A stretch of 64,000 nt of DNA from Paracoccus caeni (GTDB taxonomy: Bacteria; Pseudomonadota; Alphaproteobacteria; Rhodobacterales; Rhodobacteraceae): positions 62,001 to 126,000 of the forward strand of contig NZ_JAEPRQ010000004.1 in assembly GCF_016629665.1 (NCBI RefSeq), written 5' to 3'. The first letter of the stretch is position 1, and every line of letters begins with the position of its first letter. The notes under the pieces are model-generated. The model was not told where the DNA came from. It did no database searches and was given only the letters and a program-made list of their open reading frames with translations. Both the position numbers and the translations under genes were made by a program. Shown in pieces: positions 55,119 to 63,525 of the stretch.

Positions 55119-56171
55119 TCAGTTGGTGACCAGCCGGATATCTTCCGGTTTCCAGCCGACGAAAACATTGTCACCCTTCTTGAACGCGCCTGCCGATGGT
55201 TGGGCTACGGCAAAAATCTCTCCGGCTTCGCTGGCCAGCGAATATTGGATGAGATTGCCCAGATAGGCCGCATAGGTGATCTCTGCCGGGAAAGTTCCCG
55301 GTGTTTGCGTTGCCTGAAGCTGGACCTGATGCGGGCGCAGCACCATCTTGACCGCCCCTTTCTGCGCGCTTGAAAGCGGCAGCAGGGTATCCTCGCCCAG
55401 CAGCCTGATCCGGGTCTCGGTACCGCTGGCGACCACCTCGGCGTCCAGCAGGTTCGCGTCACCGATGAAATCGGCGATGAACGCCGAGGCGGGCCGTTCA
55501 TAAAGATCGGTCGGCGTGCCCGCCTGCGCGATTTCGGCGTTCTTCATCACGATGATCCTGTCAGAGACCGCCATCGCCTCTTCCTGATCGTGGGTCACGT
55601 AAACCGCTGTCAGGCCAAGCCGTTGCTGGATTTGGCGAATTTCCTCGCGGACATGGCGGCGCAGCTTGGCGTCAAGGTTGGACAAAGGCTCGTCCAGCAA
55701 CAAAACTTCGGGTTCAAGAACAATCGCGCGGGCCACGGCGACCCGCTGTTGCTGACCGCCCGATAGCTCGGACGGCAGGCGCGCGCCAAAGCCCTTCATG
55801 CCGACCATTTCCAGACCCGCCTCGGCCCGCGAACGCGCCTCGGCCTTGGGGACGCGCTTGACGGTCAGACCGTAAGCCACGTTTTCCAGTACCGTCATAT
55901 GCGGGAACAGCGCGTAGGATTGAAACACCATCGAGACCTTGCGATAGGTCGCCGACAGATGCGTGACGTCTTGCCCGCCGATCAGGATCTTGCCTTCGGT
56001 AGCGCTTTCCAGACCGGCGATCAGGCGCAGCGTCGTGGTTTTGCCACAGCCAGAGGGGCCAAGCAGCGTGCAAAGCGTCCCCGGCTCGATCTCCAGCGTC
56101 AAGGGTTTCAGGGCGGTCACCCCGCCATAGGCTTTGGTGACGTTTTCGAAGCGAACAGAACCTTTGGTCAT
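55119..56171 (-). CDS. afuC: ABC transporter ATPase, AfuC/FbpC type
   Basis: 350 residues. Walker A LGPSGCGKTT, MVFQSYALFPHMTVLENVAYGL, signature LSGGQQQRVAVARAI, Walker B VLLLDEPLSNLDAKLRR, switch His in YVTHDQEEAMAVSD, and a TOBE domain ending FVGWKPEDIRLV. I use the second ATG (56171), which has AAAGGT 8 bases upstream; the first ATG (56186) lacks a ribosome site and follows the permease stop directly. Third gene of the minus-strand operon with receptor 58400 and permease 56188. Paralogue of 53955. Confidence 0.85.
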   Translation of the reverse strand: MTKGSVRFENVTKAYGGVTALKPLTLEIEPGTLCTLLGPSGCGKTTTLRLIAGLESATEGKILIGGQDVTHLSATYRKVSMVFQSYALFPHMTVLENVAYGLTVKRVPKAEARSRAEAGLEMVGMKGFGARLPSELSGGQQQRVAVARAIVLEPEVLLLDEPLSNLDAKLRRHVREEIRQIQQRLGLTAVYVTHDQEEAMAVSDRIIVMKNAEIAQAGTPTDLYERPASAFIADFIGDANLLDAEVVASGTETRIRLLGEDTLLPLSSAQKGAVKMVLRPHQVQLQATQTPGTFPAEITYAAYLGNLIQYSLASEAGEIFAVAQPSAGAFKKGDNVFVGWKPEDIRLVTN

Positions 56172-56187
56172 CTGAGAACCTTTCATA

Positions 56188-58341
56188 TCACGCAGCCACC
56201 CGGTCGACCCGGCGCAGACGGCGACGGCCGATCAGGGCCTGAAGCAGCAGGATTGCGGCAAGCATCGTCACGATCAGCACGGTCGCGTAGGCGATGGCGA
56301 TGCCATATTCGTTGTTTTCGACCCGCCCGACGATGAACGAGGTCGCCATGTTGTGCCGGGCCGAGACAAGGAAGATCACGGCCGAGACCGAGGTGATCGC
56401 CCTGACGAAGCTATAGGTCAGCGCGGCAAGGATCGCCGGTCCCATCAGCGGCAGGATCACCCGGCGCAAGGTGGTAAAGCTGTTTGCGCCCAGCGTGATC
56501 GACGCCTCGTCCAGCGATTTATCAAGCTGGCTCATCGCGGCGATGCCGCCGCGCACGCCCACCGGCATATTGCGGAACACAAACACCAGGATCAGGATGA
56601 TCGCCGTCCCGGTCAGCTCGATCGGCGGGAAATTGAAGGCCATGACATAGGCCACGCCAATCACCGTTCCGGGAATCGCAAAGGACAGCATGGTAGAAAA
56701 CTCGAACGCGCCTTTGCCCGCGAATTTCTGGCGCACCAGCAGATAGGCGGTGGCCAGCCCGACCGCCGCCGTCAGCGGGGCTGAGATTGCGGCGATGGTC
56801 AGGGTCGAGAAATAGCTGTCCCATGCCGAGCCTACGAAATGCACACCGTTCCGAAACACGATGGCAAAGGCGCGTTTGTAGTGGTCCAGCGTGAAGCTGT
56901 GATCGTAGCCCCACAGTTTCACGAAGCTGCCGAAGACGATCAGCGAATAGACCACCAGTGTAAACGCCGCCCAAGGCAGGGCCAGACCGTAGCACAGCCA
57001 TTTCATGCCGGGGTTCAGCGAGGCATGCTGGCCGTTATCGGCCTTGCCGGTGACCGTGGCGTAGTTTTTATTGCCCAGCCATTTGCGCTGCACCATGAAC
57101 GCGCCCAGCGTCATGAACAGCAGGATCATCGACAGGATCGCCGCCTTGGCCGGATCGGCGACGGTGCCGACGATGGCGAAGTAGATCTCGGTCGAGAGGA
57201 CGTTGAAATTGCCGCCCAGAACCAGCGGGTTGCCGAAATCCGCAAGGCTTTCGATGAAGCCCAGCAGGAAGGCATTGGCCAGCCCAGGCCGCATCAACGG
57301 CAACGAGACATAGCGGAAGGTCTGCCAGCGGTTCGCATCCAGCGTCTGGCTGGCTTCCTCCATCGAGGGGCTGACGCCTTCGACCACGCCGATCAGGACA
57401 AGGAAGGCAATCGGGGTAAAGGACAGCATCTGCGCCAGCCACACCCCCCAGATGCTGTAAAGCCAGCGGGTCTTTTCCCAGCCGAACAGGTCGGCGAAAA
57501 ACTCGGTCATGGTACCGGTCCGCCCGAACAGCAGGATCAGGGCAAGGCCGATGACGAAGGGCGGGGTGATGATCGGCAGGATGGTCAGGACGCGCAGGAA
57601 TTTCTTCGCGCCGAAATTCGTGCGGGTAAAGATCAGTGCGAAGGCCAGTCCAAGCAGCGTCGTTCCCACGCCGGTCATGATCGCCAGCACCAGCGAATTT
57701 ACCGCTGGGCCGCACCAGCCCCGGCCGGTGAAACAGGCCAGCGACCAGTTCTCGGACGCGAACAGGCGCGGCAGGAATTCCGAAACTCCGAGCCCCGCAC
57801 CGCCACGCAGCGAGAACGCCTGCACCAGCACGAAAGCCATCGGGTAAAAGACGAATACCGCAACCAGAGCCACGATCAGCCCGACCAGCCCGGTAACGAA
57901 AGCGTCGCCGCGGCCCCGACCAAGGGCCGATATGCCGGTGGTCGCGATGAAGAGCAGCGCCAGCGCCACGACACAGGCGCCCGCGCCCATCCCGGCTTGC
58001 GACACATCCCCGAAGAGATCAAAGCGCGAGCCGTTGCGCAGGATCATCAAGGCTTGTCCGGCCAGCAGCGTCAGCCCCGCAACCCCGGCGATCAGCCAGC
58101 CTCGCGCCCGCGCCAGATGCGACAGCGGCGCAAGCGAAACGATCAACGCCGCCGCCAGCGCCAGCCCGGCGCCCAGAAGCCAGACCCTGCCTTGCAGGAT
58201 ATTGGTGAAAGCCGAGGCGCCGTTTCCACCCGGATCCGCGACCCAGCCAAAGGACCAGAACCCTCCTGCGGCCATATACCAGGGCAGCAGGAAAAACCCT
58301 GCCAACCCCAGCAAACTCCAAAGGTTTGCTGTGCGTGTCAT
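56188..58341 (-). CDS. afuB: ABC transporter permease, double-length with N-terminal membrane extension (AfuB-like)
   Basis: 717 residues, longer than typical double permeases (about 550). Residues about 1-170 hold extra membrane helices (LWSLLGLAGFFLLPWYMAAGG; GVAGLTLLAGQALMIL; VVALALLFIATTGISAL) before the two permease halves. Half 1 has SMEEASQTLDANRWQTFRYVSLPLMRPG; half 2 has DEASITLGANSFTTLRRVILPLMGPA. Such N-terminal extensions are known in AfuB-type proteins for hexose-phosphate uptake. AGGAA precedes the ATG. Sits between the receptor and ATPase genes. Confidence 0.84.
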   Translation of the reverse strand: MTRTANLWSLLGLAGFFLLPWYMAAGGFWSFGWVADPGGNGASAFTNILQGRVWLLGAGLALAAALIVSLAPLSHLARARGWLIAGVAGLTLLAGQALMILRNGSRFDLFGDVSQAGMGAGACVVALALLFIATTGISALGRGRGDAFVTGLVGLIVALVAVFVFYPMAFVLVQAFSLRGGAGLGVSEFLPRLFASENWSLACFTGRGWCGPAVNSLVLAIMTGVGTTLLGLAFALIFTRTNFGAKKFLRVLTILPIITPPFVIGLALILLFGRTGTMTEFFADLFGWEKTRWLYSIWGVWLAQMLSFTPIAFLVLIGVVEGVSPSMEEASQTLDANRWQTFRYVSLPLMRPGLANAFLLGFIESLADFGNPLVLGGNFNVLSTEIYFAIVGTVADPAKAAILSMILLFMTLGAFMVQRKWLGNKNYATVTGKADNGQHASLNPGMKWLCYGLALPWAAFTLVVYSLIVFGSFVKLWGYDHSFTLDHYKRAFAIVFRNGVHFVGSAWDSYFSTLTIAAISAPLTAAVGLATAYLLVRQKFAGKGAFEFSTMLSFAIPGTVIGVAYVMAFNFPPIELTGTAIILILVFVFRNMPVGVRGGIAAMSQLDKSLDEASITLGANSFTTLRRVILPLMGPAILAALTYSFVRAITSVSAVIFLVSARHNMATSFIVGRVENNEYGIAIAYATVLIVTMLAAILLLQALIGRRRLRRVDRVAA

Positions 58342-58363
58342 TGCGATATTCCTGAAGTATCAA

Positions 58364-58389
58364 GGCCCGCGCGGTGATCCGCGCGGGCC
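58364..58389 (-). terminator. Intra-operon hairpin after the AfuA-like gene
   Basis: A perfect 10-bp GC stem (GGCCCGCGCG 58364-58373 with CGCGCGGGCC 58380-58389), 6-base loop, about 10 bases after the receptor stop on the minus strand, no T-run. Placed as in other importer operons where it keeps receptor mRNA abundant relative to permease mRNA. Confidence 0.6.
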
Positions 58390-58399
58390 GATATGGCGA

Positions 58400-59428
58400 T
58401 TATTGTTCGATGGCGCCGCCAGCGCCTTTCACATCGGATTCCCAACGCGCCAGCAGGCGTTCGCGCGTCTCCGAGGCACCATAGGTGGCGAAGTCGTAAT
58501 CGATCAGCTTGACCGAAGCCATGTCCGGCGCGTCAGGATCGGTTTCGGCGGCCGGGTTCGACGGAATGTTATAGACGCCGACCTCCAGACCGGGGGACTG
58601 ACCCTCAGCCGAAATCACGTATTCGACCCATTTCTTCGCGGCTTCCAGATTGGGCGTGCCTTCGACAACGCTGACCGCGCCCAATTCATAGCCGGTGCCT
58701 TCGCAGGGGGCGACGATCTCGACCGGGAAGCCTTCCTTTTTCAGCTTCACCATGTCGTGCATGAAGCCGATGCCGATGGTCGTCTCACCACGCGCCGCAG
58801 CCTTCACCGGGGCAGAACCGGATTTGGTGTATTGGTTCACATTCGCGCCGATTTCGGACAGCAGCTTGTAACCTTCATCCTCGCCGAAAAGCTGGACCAG
58901 CGTTGCAAGCTCGGTATAGGCGGTGCCTGACGAGTTCGGGTTCGCGACCTGAACCTCGCCCTTGTATTCCGGCTTTGCCAGATCGCGCCAGCAGGCGGGG
59001 ACGGCAAGCCCCTTCTCGGCCAGAACCTCGGTATTGTAGATAAAGCCCAACAGGCCGACATGAACGCCGACCGCGCGACCTTCGGTCATTTCGGTCATGT
59101 TCTGCGCCCAGCCCAACAGGCCCGAAACATCCGCCCCGGTCGCCTGCGTCAGACCTTCATTCGCGGCGATGATATGGGGATCGCCGGTGCCGCCCCACCA
59201 GACATCGACCTTGGGATTGCCCTTTTCGGCCCGCAACTGCGCCAGAACCTCGCCGGTGGATTTGCGCACCATCGCCACATCGACGCCGGTATCAATCATG
59301 AAATTCTGCGCCATCAGATCGCACCACGCCTGCTCGTTCGAACAGACCACGTTAAGCTGTTCGGCCTGCGCGCCCGAAGCCCACATCGCAGAAGCCAGCG
59401 CCAGGGCGCTGATCGTCACTTTATACAT
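58400..59428 (-). CDS. afuA: ABC transporter substrate-binding protein, AfuA/FbpA type
   Basis: 342 residues, signal peptide ending ASGAQAEQ. QLNVVCSNEQAWCDLMAQNFMIDTGVDVAMVRKSTGEVLAQLRAE followed by DVWWGGTGDPHIIAA, PNSSGTAYTELATLV and GEDEGYKLLSEIGANVNQYTKSGSAPV are the AfuA/FbpA pattern. The Tyr pair used for ferric binding by true FbpA proteins is not seen near the C-terminus. GGGAGGA precedes the ATG. Divergent from the OmpR-type regulator at 59685, which probably controls it. AfuA of Actinobacillus binds hexose phosphates; the HAD phosphatase in the opposite operon supports a phosphosugar ligand. Confidence 0.85.
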   Translation of the reverse strand: MYKVTISALALASAMWASGAQAEQLNVVCSNEQAWCDLMAQNFMIDTGVDVAMVRKSTGEVLAQLRAEKGNPKVDVWWGGTGDPHIIAANEGLTQATGADVSGLLGWAQNMTEMTEGRAVGVHVGLLGFIYNTEVLAEKGLAVPACWRDLAKPEYKGEVQVANPNSSGTAYTELATLVQLFGEDEGYKLLSEIGANVNQYTKSGSAPVKAAARGETTIGIGFMHDMVKLKKEGFPVEIVAPCEGTGYELGAVSVVEGTPNLEAAKKWVEYVISAEGQSPGLEVGVYNIPSNPAAETDPDAPDMASVKLIDYDFATYGASETRERLLARWESDVKGAGGAIEQ

Positions 59429-59684
59429 CCTATCCTCCCGTTAGCCCGGCGCGCGGCTCCTCTGCGGCGCATTCCGGATCGCCTTCAAGCTTGCATGATG
59501 GATACTTGGCGAACGACCCCTTGCAGGATTAACAAGACTGCAATTCGGATGGTTTTTCATGAACAATGTTACAGGCTTCTGCCAGTTTGGTCACATAAGA
59601 AACCGGAAACCGCTTTCCCGACGGACAGCAGTTGAGGCAACATGACCGCGCCTGACGGGAGGGTCCGGCAAAAGGGGGGAACGC

Positions 59685-60413
59685 ATGTCGAATGCGGGGG
59701 AAATTCGCGATCCGGTCATCGCTATTGTCGATGATGACCCGGAATTGCGCAGGACCGTCGCCGCGCTGTTGACGGAGAACGGGTTCACACCGCTGCCGGT
59801 CGCGGGCAGCAGCGAATTTTTCGCAGCCTCTGCCAATGAAACGATCGATCTGGCGCTGATCGATCTGCGGCTGGCGGGGGAAAGCGGTCTGTCGCTGGCA
59901 ATCCATATCCGCGAGCGGATGGGCCTGCCAATCGTGATGCTGACCGGGCGCGGCGACGAGACGGACAAGATCATCGGGCTGGAAACCGGAGCGGACGATT
60001 ACATCATGAAGCCCTTCAACCCCCGCGAACTGGTCGCCCGGCTGCGTGCTGTATTGCGGCGCAGCGGGCATCAGGCGTTGCCATTGCCGGATCGCAGCCA
60101 CAGCCAGATCCGCCGCTTTGGCCGGTTGCGGCTGGATCAGACCCGCCGCGAATTGCTGGATTCCGACGGGACCGAGATTGCGCTGACCAATGCCGAATAC
60201 CGCCTGCTGGATTATTTCCTGCGCCACCCCGACCGGGTCATTCCCCGGACCGAGTTGTTGCGCGAATTGGGTAATGATCTGTCGCTTTACATGGACCGGA
60301 CAATCGATGTGCTGATCCTGCGGCTGCGGCGCAAGATCGAAGAGGTGCCGTCAAAGCCCGTGCATCTGCAAACCCGGCGTGGTCAGGGCTACGTCTTCGT
60401 CATCGCACCATGA
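59685..60413 (+). CDS. Response regulator, OmpR family
   Basis: 242 residues: receiver with Asp16/Asp17 acidic pair (AIVDDDPE), phospho-acceptor Asp60 (LALIDLRLAGESG) and Lys in YIMKPFNPRE, then a winged helix (ALTNAEYRLLDYFLRHPDRVIPRTELL and YMDRTIDVLILRLRRKIEE). The ATG at 59685 follows a GGGGGG-rich stretch. Its stop overlaps the kinase start (ATGA). Divergent from the AfuA-like gene with 256 bases between, the natural target. Confidence 0.88.
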   Translation: MSNAGEIRDPVIAIVDDDPELRRTVAALLTENGFTPLPVAGSSEFFAASANETIDLALIDLRLAGESGLSLAIHIRERMGLPIVMLTGRGDETDKIIGLETGADDYIMKPFNPRELVARLRAVLRRSGHQALPLPDRSHSQIRRFGRLRLDQTRRELLDSDGTEIALTNAEYRLLDYFLRHPDRVIPRTELLRELGNDLSLYMDRTIDVLILRLRRKIEEVPSKPVHLQTRRGQGYVFVIAP

Positions 60414-62887
60414 GCCAAACCGCCCGTCTGTCCATCCGCGCACGATTGCTGCTGGCGCTTGTTGCGCTGGCGCTGGCGACGCTTGTGGTTGGGGCGACGG
60501 GCTGGATTTCGCTGCGTCAGGCGTCAAGCCGGCTGGACGAACTGCATAACGAGACGCTGGCGGCCGTCGATCAGGCGCTGGCCTTTTCGCGCCACGCCTC
60601 GGATCTGGCAACGCGTGCGCCCTATCTGCTGTCGCTGGAAAGCCCGTTCCTGATCGCGCAAGAGGCCGAAATATCGCGCGAACTGATCGCCACCATGCGC
60701 GCCGGTCTGGGGTCGGGCGATGTCTACATGGCCCAGACCCTGCAAGAGATCAGCGAAAACATCGATGCGCTGGTCGCGGCGATCACCGTCCGCGCGACCC
60801 TGACCGATCAGGTTTTGCGCAGGAACAGCCAGATCGGCGTGTTGGAGCGGCGGTTTTCGTCCTTCACCGACGGTGTTTACGCCGCCCTGCCAGAGGTGCG
60901 CGACTGGCTGATCCTGCAAAACATGGCGCGGTCGCTGCAACGCGCCGGTGAGGCGAATAATCTGGTCAGCGTCGGAGAGTTTCAGCGCGAATTCACCACT
61001 CTGGGCGCGCAGTTGGAAAGCAGGCCGGGCAGCGTTGCCCGCAACGATCTGGCGCATCTGCGCGAACTGGCCGCCGGGCCCGAGGGGCTGTTCGAGCTGC
61101 GCCGTCTGGAACTGGGCCGCCAGATTGCCGCCCATGCCGCACTGGAAAATATCCGCCGCCGGGTCGAGGCCGTCAGCCTTTACGCGGCCAAGGTGACGGC
61201 CGACGCGCAAGCCAAGATCGCGGCTGAACGTGACTACACCCTGTCTTCGATCGCCTTTTCCAAGGGTATGATCGTCGTTGTGGGCTTTATCAGCGCCGTG
61301 GTGGCGTTGTTGGCGGCGCTGTTCGTGTCGGGCTATGTCACCGGCAACCTCAGGGCGATTTCGGACGCGATGATCCGGCTGGCGGTCGGCGACCGTTCCA
61401 GCCGGTTGCCGCGCGGCGCCCATACCGGGGATGAGATCGGCAAGCTGTTTCACGCCTTCCGCTCTTTCCGCGCCAATGCCTTGCGGCTGGACCGCTCGAA
61501 CCGGCAATTGGCGCGAAACAATGCGCTGTTCCAGAACCTCTACGATGCGATGTCGGACGGGCTGGCGATCATCTCGGAAGATGGTGCGCTGATTGCCCGC
61601 AACAGTCGGCTGCATCATGCCCTGCGCATCGATCCGGCGCTGCTGAACGGGCGTCCCGACATGGCGGCAATTCTGGCCGATGCGGGCTGGAACCGGGTCG
61701 AGGGGCCGAACGGCTTTGCAGAGCTGAACCATGCCGATGGTCGCGTCGTCGAATTGCGGCAAAGCCGGTTGGCGACGGGCGGATCAGTCATGCTGCTGTC
61801 GGACGCATCCGAGCGGCGAGAGCTGGAGGAGCGGTTGCGTCAGGCGCAACGGACCGAGGCTTTGGGCAAGATCGCGGGCGAGGTCGCCCATGATTTCGGC
61901 AATATCCTGTCCACCATTTCGACCAGTCTGCATCTGATCGAAACCGCGCCGCCGGACCGCGCCGCCGCCCTGCGGCAATCCTTGGGCACGGCGCTGGAAC
62001 TGGGCACTTCGCTGACGCAACGCCTGCTGGCCTTCGCCCGCCGCCTGCATCTTGAGCCAGAGGTGATGGACCTGAACGAACTGGTCGCGGGGATCGAGGA
62101 TCTGATCGTTCTGGCACTGGACCGCGATATCACCCTGACCATCCAACCGCATGACCGGCCATTGATGGTGCGCGTCGATCCGGGCCAGATGGAAAGCGCG
62201 CTGCTGAACCTGTGCCTGAACGCCGCGCAGGCGATTGAAGGGGTGGGCAACATTCACATCCGCCTTGATCGCGGCGCGGACAACATGGCGCTGATCGAGG
62301 TCAGCGATAGCGGGCGCGGCATGTCGCCCGATGTGCTGGCCCGCGCGATGGAGCCGTTCTACACCGCCCGCCCGGACGGCACCGGAACCGGCCTTGGGCT
62401 GGCGATGGTTTACGGCTTCATCCGCCAGTCGGGCGGCGACGTGGAAATCCAGTCCAGCCCCGGTCGGGGAACCATCGTGTCGCTGAAACTTGATCTCTGC
62501 GTGCCCGACGCCACCGCGCCGCGCTCGCTTGGCCGGGTCTTGCTGGTCGAAGATGACGCCTCCGATGCCCGCCACGCGCGGCGGGTCATTGGCAAGGCCG
62601 AGATCACCGAGGTGCGGCAGGCGGCTGATGCGCTGCAGCTTATCGCCGCCTCTTCTGCCTTCGATCTGGTCGTGACCGATCTTTATCTGGGAACCGATCC
62701 TGCTGGCTGGCGCATCGCCGAGGCCGCATTGTCCCGCGATCCGCAAACGCGGGTCGTCGTCACATCGGGCAGGCTTCCTGCCTCTGACCCGGTGACCGGG
62801 CGCTATCCGGGGCGGGTTTTCTGCCTTCCCAAACCCATCGACGCGGTCGCCTTTGCGGCCGGTCTTCAACGACGGAACGACGAATGA
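60410..62887 (+). CDS. Hybrid sensor histidine kinase with C-terminal receiver
   Basis: 825 residues. Helix 1 ([20 protein letters not shown]), a helical periplasmic region to about residue 280, helix 2 (GMIVVVGFISAVVALLAALFVSGYV), HAMP, a PAS-like segment (NLYDAMSDGLAIISEDGALIARNSRLH), the H-box KIAGEVAHDFGNILSTISTSLH, an ATPase domain with LLNLCLNAAQAIE, VSDSGRGMSP and GTGLGLAMVYGFIRQSGG, and a C-terminal receiver (VLLVEDDASDARH, LVVTDLYLGT). No HPt domain is seen, so relay may run through another protein or the receiver may serve feedback. Coupled to the regulator by a 4-base overlap. Confidence 0.85.
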   Translation: MSQTARLSIRARLLLALVALALATLVVGATGWISLRQASSRLDELHNETLAAVDQALAFSRHASDLATRAPYLLSLESPFLIAQEAEISRELIATMRAGLGSGDVYMAQTLQEISENIDALVAAITVRATLTDQVLRRNSQIGVLERRFSSFTDGVYAALPEVRDWLILQNMARSLQRAGEANNLVSVGEFQREFTTLGAQLESRPGSVARNDLAHLRELAAGPEGLFELRRLELGRQIAAHAALENIRRRVEAVSLYAAKVTADAQAKIAAERDYTLSSIAFSKGMIVVVGFISAVVALLAALFVSGYVTGNLRAISDAMIRLAVGDRSSRLPRGAHTGDEIGKLFHAFRSFRANALRLDRSNRQLARNNALFQNLYDAMSDGLAIISEDGALIARNSRLHHALRIDPALLNGRPDMAAILADAGWNRVEGPNGFAELNHADGRVVELRQSRLATGGSVMLLSDASERRELEERLRQAQRTEALGKIAGEVAHDFGNILSTISTSLHLIETAPPDRAAALRQSLGTALELGTSLTQRLLAFARRLHLEPEVMDLNELVAGIEDLIVLALDRDITLTIQPHDRPLMVRVDPGQMESALLNLCLNAAQAIEGVGNIHIRLDRGADNMALIEVSDSGRGMSPDVLARAMEPFYTARPDGTGTGLGLAMVYGFIRQSGGDVEIQSSPGRGTIVSLKLDLCVPDATAPRSLGRVLLVEDDASDARHARRVIGKAEITEVRQAADALQLIAASSAFDLVVTDLYLGTDPAGWRIAEAALSRDPQTRVVVTSGRLPASDPVTGRYPGRVFCLPKPIDAVAFAAGLQRRNDE

Positions 62888-63525
62888 CCCCGATGCCGAA
62901 GGCGCTGATCTTTGACTGCGACGGAACCCTTGCCCTGACCGGCGACATGCATTTCGCGGCCTTCGCCGCCGCCTTTGCGGCGCAGGGCGGTGTGCTGGAC
63001 AATGACTGGTATCACGCCCGCGGCGGCCTTGCCCGGCAACAACTGGTCGAGCAATGGATGGAGGCGACCGGACAAGTGGTCGAGCTTCAGCGCGTCGTTG
63101 ACGACAGTATCGCGCTGGCCCAGACAATGACCGACAGCGCCAGCCCCAACCCGCCGGTGGCGGAACTGGCGGAGATATGGGGCAAGCGTCCCTCGGCGGT
63201 TGCATCGAATGGCGAAGCGCCGGTGGTGCTTGCCACCTTGCGGTCCTGCGGGCTGGATCATCTGTTCGATACAGTGGTTACGCTTAGCGACAGCGGCGTT
63301 CCGAAACCCGATCCGACCATGTTCCTGATGGCCGCCCAGCGGTTGGGAACCGCCCCTGCCGATTGTCTTGTGCTGGAGGATAGCGAACAGGGGCTAGAGG
63401 CGGCCCGCTGCGCCGCGATGCCCGCGCTGGATGTCCGCCTGCCGGAAACGCTGACGATCATCGCCGGGATGACGGCAGAGCTTCGGCAAGCCCTGCTCGT
63501 CCCGGCAGAAACACCCAAGTCCTAG
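62884..63525 (+). CDS. HAD-superfamily hydrolase (phosphatase/phosphoglucomutase-like)
   Basis: 213 residues. Motif I FDCDGTLA gives nucleophile Asp11 and acid/base Asp13, motif II VASNGEAPVV, motif III Lys in GVPKPDPTMF, motif IV VLEDSEQGLEAA. The helical cap after motif I is that of the beta-phosphoglucomutase/YqaB subfamily acting on sugar phosphates. The ATG overlaps the kinase stop, so a phosphatase is co-expressed with the two-component pair next to an AfuABC-like importer. It probably dephosphorylates the imported compound. Its stop overlaps the stop of the next, convergent gene within CTAG. Confidence 0.84.
   Translation: MTPMPKALIFDCDGTLALTGDMHFAAFAAAFAAQGGVLDNDWYHARGGLARQQLVEQWMEATGQVVELQRVVDDSIALAQTMTDSASPNPPVAELAEIWGKRPSAVASNGEAPVVLATLRSCGLDHLFDTVVTLSDSGVPKPDPTMFLMAAQRLGTAPADCLVLEDSEQGLEAARCAAMPALDVRLPETLTIIAGMTAELRQALLVPAETPKS

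Noticed and set aside
58400..59428. Ferric iron receptor (FbpA) as the definite call
   Set aside because: Iron-ligating Tyr pair is not seen and the context has a HAD phosphatase; I keep AfuA/FbpA type and leave the ligand open.
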